The notes beneath the pieces were generated by a model, which saw only the letters and a program-made list of their open reading frames with translations, ran no database searches and was not told where the DNA came from. The position numbers and the translations under genes are program-made. Shown here piece after piece: positions 1-4,783 of a DNA stretch of 7,805 bases. Each line of letters opens with the position of its first letter. Position 1 is the first letter of the stretch. Source of the stretch: Actinomycetes bacterium (GTDB lineage: Bacteria; Actinomycetota; Actinomycetes; Propionibacteriales; Nocardioidaceae); the NCBI GenBank assembly GCA_023415395.1, contig JAEZKN010000147.1:1-7805 (forward strand), written 5' to 3'.

Positions 1-1521
1 GTGCTGCGCAAGGCGCTGAACGCGAACATGCCGGTGATCCTGGTGGTCAACAAGACCGACCGCGGCGACGCCCGGATCGACGAGGTCGTCGACGAGACCT
101 ACGAGCTGTTCATGGACCTGCTCGACGACTCCCACAGCCAGGACGCGCTCGACTTCCCGGTCGTCTACGCCTCGGGCAAGGCGGGCATCGCCTCGCTCGA
201 GCAGCCCGCCAACGGCTCGATGCCCGAGGGCAGCGACCTCGAGCCGCTGTTCAAGACGATCCTCGAGACGATCCCCGCCCCGCAGTACGACGACGAGGCG
301 CCGCTGCAGGCCCACGTGACCAACCTCGACTCCTCGCCGTTCCTGGGCCGACTTGCCCTGCTGCGCATCCACCAGGGCACCCTCTCGAAGGGCCAGACGG
401 TCGCCTGGATGCGCCGCGACGGCGAGGTGAAGAACGTCCGCATCACCGAGCTGCTGGTGACCGAGGGCCTCGAGCGCAAGCCGGGCGAGTCGGCCGGGCC
501 GGGCGACATCGTCGCCATCGCCGGCATCCCCGACATCACCATCGGCGAGACCCTCGCCGACTCCGACAACCCGGTCGCGCTGCCCCTCATCCACGTCGAC
601 GAGCCGGCGATCTCGATGACCATCGGCACCAACACCTCGCCGCTGGTCGGCAAGGTGAAGGGCTCGAAGGTCACCGCCCGCCTGGTCAAGGACCGCCTCG
701 ACTCCGAGCTGGTCGGCAACGTGTCGCTGCGCGTCCTGCCGACCGAGCGCCCCGACGCGTGGGAGGTCCAGGGCCGCGGCGAGCTGGCGCTGGCGATCCT
801 CGTCGAGCAGATGCGTCGCGAGGGCTTCGAGCTCACCGTCGGCAAGCCGCAGGTGGTCACCAAGGAGGTCGACGGCAAGGTCCACGAGCCCGTCGAGCGG
901 CTCACCATCGACGCCCCCGAGGAGTACCTCGGCACGATCACCGAGCTCCTGGCCACCCGCAAGGGCCGCATCGAGCAGATGACCAACCACGGCACCGGCT
1001 GGGTGCGCATGGAGTTCCTGGTGCCCGCCCGCGGCCTGATCGGGTTCCGCACCGAGTTCCTCACCGCCACCCGCGGCACCGGCATCGCCCACCACATCTC
1101 CGAGGGCTACGAGCCGTGGGCCGGCGAGATCCGCTCGCGCGCCTCCGGTTCGCTCGTCGCCGACCGCAAGGGCGCCGCGACGGCGTACGCGATGACCTCG
1201 CTGCAGGAGCGCGGCGTGATGTTCGTCGAGCCGACCACCGAGGTCTACGAGGGCATGATCGTCGGGGAGAACTCCCGCGCCGACGACATGGACGTCAACA
1301 TCACCAAGGAGAAGCAGCAGACCAACATCCGGTCCGCGACCTCCGACAACTTCGAGAAGCTCATCCCGCCGCGCAAGCTCTCGCTCGAGCAGTGCCTGGA
1401 GTTCTGCCGCGACGACGAGTGCGTCGAGGTCACCCCGGACGCGGTCCGCATCCGCAAGGTCATCCTCGACCAGAACGAGCGGGCCAAGATCGCGAGCCGG
1501 GCGCGCAAGGCGAACAAGTAG
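1..1521 (+). CDS. typA: Ribosome-associated GTPase BipA/TypA, 5'-truncated by window edge
   Basis: C-terminal 506 residues of a translational GTPase of the BipA/TypA family, which binds the ribosome and assists assembly and translation under stress or cold. The family is usually a little over 600 residues, so about 110-120 are missing, including the P-loop (G1) and switch motifs. Visible parts in fragment numbering: the G4 motif NKTD (17-20), a G5-like ASGKAG (57-62), the EF-Tu-like beta-barrel domain II (about 103-190), an EF-G-like domain V (about 297-375, with GLIGFRTEFLTATRGTG) and the BipA-specific C-terminal domain (about 385-497) with VGENSR followed by KEKQQTN. The GTG at base 1 is an internal Val codon, because homologues continue upstream of the G4 strand. 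The stop is TAG at 1519-1521. No frameshift or lost residue is seen in the visible part. Family assignment is very secure. Confidence 0.96.
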   Translation: MLRKALNANMPVILVVNKTDRGDARIDEVVDETYELFMDLLDDSHSQDALDFPVVYASGKAGIASLEQPANGSMPEGSDLEPLFKTILETIPAPQYDDEAPLQAHVTNLDSSPFLGRLALLRIHQGTLSKGQTVAWMRRDGEVKNVRITELLVTEGLERKPGESAGPGDIVAIAGIPDITIGETLADSDNPVALPLIHVDEPAISMTIGTNTSPLVGKVKGSKVTARLVKDRLDSELVGNVSLRVLPTERPDAWEVQGRGELALAILVEQMRREGFELTVGKPQVVTKEVDGKVHEPVERLTIDAPEEYLGTITELLATRKGRIEQMTNHGTGWVRMEFLVPARGLIGFRTEFLTATRGTGIAHHISEGYEPWAGEIRSRASGSLVADRKGAATAYAMTSLQERGVMFVEPTTEVYEGMIVGENSRADDMDVNITKEKQQTNIRSATSDNFEKLIPPRKLSLEQCLEFCRDDECVEVTPDAVRIRKVILDQNERAKIASRARKANK

Positions 1522-1534
1522 GGCCGAGCCGGCC

Positions 1535-1611
1535 GCGCCGGCGTACCCACGGACGATCCTGTCGTTCCGGCCCGTCGGCAACCACCGGAACGTCCGTGGG
1601 TACGCCGACGC
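1535..1611. terminator. Long imperfect palindrome, probable typA transcription terminator
   Basis: Bases 1540-1555 (GGCGTACCCACGGACG) are the exact reverse complement of 1591-1606. The pairing extends outward to 1535-1555 with 1591-1611, giving 20 of 21 matched positions with one mismatch (1538/1608). Inside the 35-base spacer a second short stem is possible, TTCCGG (1565-1570) with CCGGAA (1585-1590), around a 14-base loop. It starts 13 bases after the typA stop. No T-tract follows on either strand, so it would be an actinobacterial-style hairpin terminator lacking the U-run, or else a dispersed palindromic repeat. Seen directly: the symmetry. Inferred: the terminator role. Confidence 0.6.
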
Positions 1612-1631
1612 CGGCACCCGAGGGCTACCGG

Positions 1632-1637
1632 TAAGGT
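1632..1637 (+). promoter_or_regulatory. -10-like element for the thioesterase operon (possibly leaderless)
   Basis: TAAGGT matches the actinobacterial TANNNT -10 pattern and ends 8 bases before the GTG at 1646, so transcription would begin at or within two bases of the start codon. The same bases include AAGG (1633-1636), which could instead serve as a weak ribosome binding site 9 bases from the GTG. No convincing -35 is seen. Confidence 0.45.
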
Positions 1638-1645
1638 CCCCCACC

Positions 1646-2137
1646 GTGAGCCACCCCACCTACGACCAGCTGGCCCCTCTCCCCGCGTACGCCGAGCAGC
1701 CGGTGCCGATCGCCTTCGAGGACGTCAACGGGCACCTCAACGTGCGGCACTACACCGGCATCGCCAGCGAGGGCCTCGACGAGTCGCTGGTCCCGCTCGG
1801 CATCCCGCAGAACTGGCCCGCCCAGGGCCACGCCTGCTTCTCCGCGGAGCACCACGTGACCTACCTGGCCGAGCTGCGCACCGGTGACCGGATGTCCACC
1901 CGGGTCCGGCTCCTGGGCCGCTCCGAGCGGGCCGCCCACGTGCTGGTCTACCTCCTCGACGAGACCCACCAGCAGCTCAGCTGCGTGATGGAGGAGGTCT
2001 TCCTCCACATCGACATGAGCACGCGGCGCACCGCCCCCTGGCCCGAGGACGTCGCGGCCGCCCTGGACGCGCGGATCGCCGAGGACGCGGCGCTGCCGTT
2101 CCCGGCCACCACCTCCGGCTGCCTGCGGCTGCGCTGA
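1646..2137 (+). CDS. Hotdog-fold acyl-CoA thioesterase family protein
   Basis: 163 residues, the usual size of a single hotdog-domain thioesterase of the 4-hydroxybenzoyl-CoA thioesterase (4HBT) class, which hydrolyses acyl-CoA thioesters in the cytoplasm. The diagnostic segment is FEDVNGHLNVRHY (24-36). It matches the family pattern D-x-x-G-H-x-N-x-x-x-Y, with Asp26 in the position of the catalytic acid, His30 and Asn32. A long amphipathic helix and beta strands follow (AEHHVTYLAELRTGD, then RVRLLGRSERAAHVLVYLL). The GTG start is the only one that keeps the whole fold, and it has a -10/RBS-like sequence just upstream. The downstream oxidoreductase begins 12 bases after the stop, so the two are probably co-transcribed. 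The natural acyl-CoA is unknown. Family confidence is high, substrate confidence is nil. Confidence 0.85.
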   Translation: MSHPTYDQLAPLPAYAEQPVPIAFEDVNGHLNVRHYTGIASEGLDESLVPLGIPQNWPAQGHACFSAEHHVTYLAELRTGDRMSTRVRLLGRSERAAHVLVYLLDETHQQLSCVMEEVFLHIDMSTRRTAPWPEDVAAALDARIAEDAALPFPATTSGCLRLR

Positions 2138-2149
2138 GCTGAGCACGCC

Positions 2150-3166
2150 GTGCGGCTCGACGTCCAGCTCGACGCACGGCCCGACCGCGCCGCCGACCGC
2201 GCCCGCGAGCTCGCCGCCACCGGCGTCGCCGGGCTGTTCACGTTCGAGGGCCCTCACGACGTCTTCGTGCCCCTCGTCGCGGCCGCCACCGCGGGCGTGC
2301 GGACCGACCTGATGACCAACGTGGCCATCGCGATCCCGCGTAGCCCGATGCACCTCGCGCACGCGGCCTACGACCTGCAGCTGCTCGCGCAGGGGCGCTT
2401 CCGGCTCGGGCTCGGCTCGCAGGTCAAGCCGCACATCGAGCACCGGTACGGCGCCGAGTGGAGCCGCCCCGCGGCGCGGATGCGCGAGGCGGTGCTGGCG
2501 GTCAGGGCGATCCTGCGCTCCTGGCAGGACGGGACGCCCCTGGACTTCCGCGGCAAGTTCACCCGGCACACGCTGATGCCGCCGACGTTCGTGCCCGGAC
2601 CCAACCCGTACGGCGTCCCGCCGGTCCTCCTCGGCGCCCTCGGCCCGCTCATGACCCGGACGGCCGCCGAGGTCGCCGACGGCCTGCTGGTGATGCCGTT
2701 CCACAGCCACCGCCACGTGCGCGAGCGGACACTGCCCGCCGTCGAGGAGGGCCTCGCGCGCGCCGGCCGCACCCGCGCGGATCTCGAGATCCACCCGCAG
2801 GCGATCCTGGCGATGGGCCGCACCGAGGAGGAGCTGGCCGCCGCGAGCGCCGGCGTGCGCATGCTGGTCGCGTTCTACGGCTCCACGCCGGCCTACCGCT
2901 CCGTGCTCGAGGTGGAGGGGGCGGCCGACCTCCAGCCCGAGCTCAACCGGCTGTCCAAGGAGGGCGGGTGGGCCGACATGCCGGCGCTGGTCCCCGACGA
3001 CCTGCTCGAGCTGATCGCGGTGCGCGGCACGCCCGAGGAGTGCGCGGCCGAGCTCGGCCGGCGCTTCGGCGACCTCGCGGGCCGGGTGTGCGCCTACTTC
3101 CCCGGCTACGACCCGCCGCTGGCGCAGGTCGCCGACCTCGCGGCGGCGCTCCGGACGCTCAGCTGA
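2150..3166 (+). CDS. LLM-class F420-dependent oxidoreductase, MSMEG_2256-like
   Basis: 338-residue luciferase-like (TIM-barrel) oxidoreductase. It resembles the actinobacterial subfamily typified by MSMEG_2256 (TIGR03617), predicted to use reduced cofactor F420 rather than FMN. Landmarks: an N-terminal strand RLDVQL; FTFEGPHDVFVPL (30-42); NVAIAIPRSP (57-66), the typical strand with a cis-peptide region; GRFRLGLGSQVKPHIEHRYG (82-101), the cofactor-binding loop of the family; and PPVLLGALGP (157-166) followed by AEVADGLLVMPF. The GTG start lies 12 bases after the thioesterase stop and has only a weak GAG-containing upstream sequence, which suggests translational coupling. The stop TGA (3164-3166) overlaps the convergent membrane-protein gene by 8 bases. 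Family membership is clear; F420 use is inferred from the subfamily, and the substrate is unknown. Confidence 0.87.
   Translation: MRLDVQLDARPDRAADRARELAATGVAGLFTFEGPHDVFVPLVAAATAGVRTDLMTNVAIAIPRSPMHLAHAAYDLQLLAQGRFRLGLGSQVKPHIEHRYGAEWSRPAARMREAVLAVRAILRSWQDGTPLDFRGKFTRHTLMPPTFVPGPNPYGVPPVLLGALGPLMTRTAAEVADGLLVMPFHSHRHVRERTLPAVEEGLARAGRTRADLEIHPQAILAMGRTEEELAAASAGVRMLVAFYGSTPAYRSVLEVEGAADLQPELNRLSKEGGWADMPALVPDDLLELIAVRGTPEECAAELGRRFGDLAGRVCAYFPGYDPPLAQVADLAAALRTLS
3159..3166. other. Convergent-gene overlap: shared stop-codon palindrome
   Basis: TCAGCTGA is its own reverse complement. Read on the plus strand its last three bases are the TGA of the F420-type oxidoreductase; read on the minus strand the same bases end the membrane-protein gene. 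There is no intergenic space, so any terminator for either gene must lie inside the opposing coding sequence. Confidence 0.95.
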
Positions 3167-3794
3167 AGCGCTGGCGCGCGTCCGGCGACGTCGCCTGGAT
3201 CGCGATGCCGGCGAAGGCCAGGAGGAAGAGCAGCGCCGTCGCCTTGCCGAGGTAGTCGGGGAACGCCGGGCTGACCAGCGACGTCACCACGTGCAGGGCC
3301 AGCACGAGCGGCACCCAGCGGGCCGTCGTCCGGGCCCGCAGCAGGGCGACCGCGAGCAGCAGCTCGCCGAGGTAGAGACCGAAGATCCAGACGTAGAGGA
3401 ACACGGCGAGCCCCGCCTCGGAGGCGACGTCCTCGAAGCGCTGGTCGCGCAGCGACTCGGTCTCCACCAGCGCGCGGAAGAAGACCATGAGCATCGCGAA
3501 GCCTGCGGTGCCGATGAACCCGATCTCCAGGAAGACGCCGCTCACCACACCCACCCGCCAGCCGCGGCGCTGGATCAGCGTCATGATCGCCGGGAGCCCG
3601 AGGGTGAGGCAGACGGAGGCGAGGAAGAGCACGGCCGCCGCCGCCATCCACTGGCCACCCGCCTCCTCGACGATGCGCAGCGTGTCGGCGGCGTCGCCGT
3701 CACCGGACGAGGGCAGCAGGAAGACACCGGCGCAGAACGCCAGCGCACCCGTCAGCAACAAGGCCGCCGAGACCGGCAACCAGTCCATTCGCAC
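3159..3794 (-). CDS. Six-helix integral membrane protein of unknown function
   Basis: I do not recognise a named family. The 211-residue product is strongly hydrophobic, with about six predicted transmembrane segments near residues 6-27, 49-72, 81-107, 128-152, 160-175 and 185-200. A polar stretch (110-127, ETESLRDQRFEDVASEAG) separates helices 3 and 4. Acidic or polar residues inside helices (Glu90, Glu144) could line a binding or transport path, but this is speculation. Its topology resembles small DUF4386-like membrane proteins, but I cannot confirm that. The start is taken as GTG (3794-3792) because a TANNNT element ends exactly 6 bases upstream; an ATG two codons further in (3788-3786) is the alternative. 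It ends in an 8-base overlap with the convergent oxidoreductase gene. Confidence 0.75.
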   Translation of the reverse strand: MRMDWLPVSAALLLTGALAFCAGVFLLPSSGDGDAADTLRIVEEAGGQWMAAAAVLFLASVCLTLGLPAIMTLIQRRGWRVGVVSGVFLEIGFIGTAGFAMLMVFFRALVETESLRDQRFEDVASEAGLAVFLYVWIFGLYLGELLLAVALLRARTTARWVPLVLALHVVTSLVSPAFPDYLGKATALLFLLAFAGIAIQATSPDARQRFS

Positions 3795-3800
3795 GGGGTG

Positions 3801-3806
3801 ACAGTA
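3801..3806 (-). promoter_or_regulatory. -10-like element for the membrane-protein gene (leaderless)
   Basis: On the minus strand TACTGT (TANNNT) is followed by six bases, CACCCC, and then GTG. With a -10 box occupying -12 to -7, the first transcribed base would be the G of that GTG. It sits in the 28-base gap after the preceding gene, so the membrane protein may have its own promoter. No clear -35 is visible. Confidence 0.5.
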
Positions 3807-3822
3807 GGGCTCCCGGACCCCG

Positions 3823-4716
3823 TCACGACAGCAATTCGGCGATCCGATGCACCTGCGTGACCTCCGAGCTGGTGGGGATCAGCTGGACCTCGTCGGCGCC
3901 CAGGTCCGCGACCGCCGCCAGCGTGTCCGCGAGCTGCGCCGGGGTGCCGGCGAACCCGGCCGTGGCGGCCAGGGCGTCGACGTGCTCGGTCGGGATCCAG
4001 TTCATGTAGTGCCGCAGGTGCCGGTGGACCTGCGCGCGGGCCGAGCCGTCGCCGTCGTCGAGGGCGAACCAGAACGACGTCGTCAGCCGCGGCTCCGGCC
4101 GCCCGGCCGCGCGCCACGACGACCGTGCGAGGTCGAAGACCCGCCCGATCTCGGCCAGGTCGAGGTCGAGCGACATCCCGGCGAGACCGTCGGCCCAGGC
4201 CGCCGCATTGCGGATCGTGCGCGGGCCGAGGGTGCCGACCAGCAGCTCCGGACCACCCGGCTGCACCGGCGGCGGGCCGACGGGGCGTACGGCGTCCGCG
4301 ACATACTCCCCCGCCCACACCTGACGCATCGCGGCCACCCGCTCGGCCATCCCGGTGATCGTCTGCGTGGCCGGGTCGGCGTCGGCCGCGCGGTAGTCCT
4401 CCAGGCGGCCGCCGACCCCGAGCCCGACCGTCAGACGCCCGCCGCTGAGCCGGTCCCCGGTCGCGAGGGCCTTCGCGAGCGGCACCGGCGCGTGCAGCTG
4501 CGGCACCACCACCGTCGTCACCAGCCGGACCCGCTCGGTCCACGCGGCGGCCGCCCCGAGCAGCGTCAGCGTCTCGGGGTTGTCGAAGGCCAGCCGCTCG
4601 CCGAAGCACAGCGAGGACCACGGCCCGGCGTCCACCGCCCGCGCCCACACCTCGAGCGTGTCCGCCCGCTCCCACAGGTCGGGCTCCATCACCGGGAGCG
4701 TCATCCCCACGTGCAT
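3823..4716 (-). CDS. LLM-class flavin/F420-dependent oxidoreductase
   Basis: 297-residue luciferase-like oxidoreductase, distinct from the one at 2150-3166. Numbered from the chosen ATG: HVGMTLPV (2-8) is the first barrel strand; GPWSSLCFGERLAF (31-44) and RVRLVTTVVVPQLHAPVPLAK (62-82) follow; LSGGRLTVGLGVGG (90-103) then EDYRA is the family's cofactor phosphate-binding region. GTLGPRTIRNAAAWADG (161-177) is the usual late-barrel motif. The ATG at 4716 fits the N-terminus expected for the family; an in-frame GTG at 4725 would add three residues. The 67 bases back to the protease stop show no Shine-Dalgarno sequence. An ACAGT pentamer ends 7 bases before the ATG and could be a weak leaderless -10. 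FMN or F420 use cannot be told from sequence alone, and the substrate is unknown. Confidence 0.87.
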   Translation of the reverse strand: MHVGMTLPVMEPDLWERADTLEVWARAVDAGPWSSLCFGERLAFDNPETLTLLGAAAAWTERVRLVTTVVVPQLHAPVPLAKALATGDRLSGGRLTVGLGVGGRLEDYRAADADPATQTITGMAERVAAMRQVWAGEYVADAVRPVGPPPVQPGGPELLVGTLGPRTIRNAAAWADGLAGMSLDLDLAEIGRVFDLARSSWRAAGRPEPRLTTSFWFALDDGDGSARAQVHRHLRHYMNWIPTEHVDALAATAGFAGTPAQLADTLAAVADLGADEVQLIPTSSEVTQVHRIAELLS

Positions 4717-4783
4717 GCCGGTCACTGTGGCACGCCGCGGCCGCCCCCTGGTGTCGCCCCGTCAGACGCCCGGGCTCGAGACC

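Noticed and set aside
1..3. GTG at base 1 as a true start codon
   Set aside because: The frame begins just before the G4 motif of a GTPase, so at least 100 residues including G1-G3 must precede it outside the window.
165..1097. A 310-codon open frame on the minus strand opposite typA
   Set aside because: Its translation is Ser/Arg/Pro-rich with no domain, and it lies wholly across a strongly conserved gene. This is the usual antisense artefact of high-GC coding DNA.
759..1634. A 291-codon plus-strand frame overlapping typA and reaching into the palindrome
   Set aside because: Composed almost entirely of Arg/Gly/Ala/His/Pro; a frame-shifted reading of typA rather than a fusion or overlapping gene.
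1625..2794. A 389-codon minus-strand open frame across the thioesterase and first oxidoreductase
   Set aside because: Low-complexity Gly/Arg/His/Val-rich translation spanning two recognisable genes and their junction; no motif supports it.
4726..4783. Possible terminator between the protease and the second oxidoreductase (GCCCGGGC at 4768-4775 next to CTCGAG at 4775-4780)
   Set aside because: Only short GC-rich palindromes with no loop of usable size; they are expected by chance at this composition.
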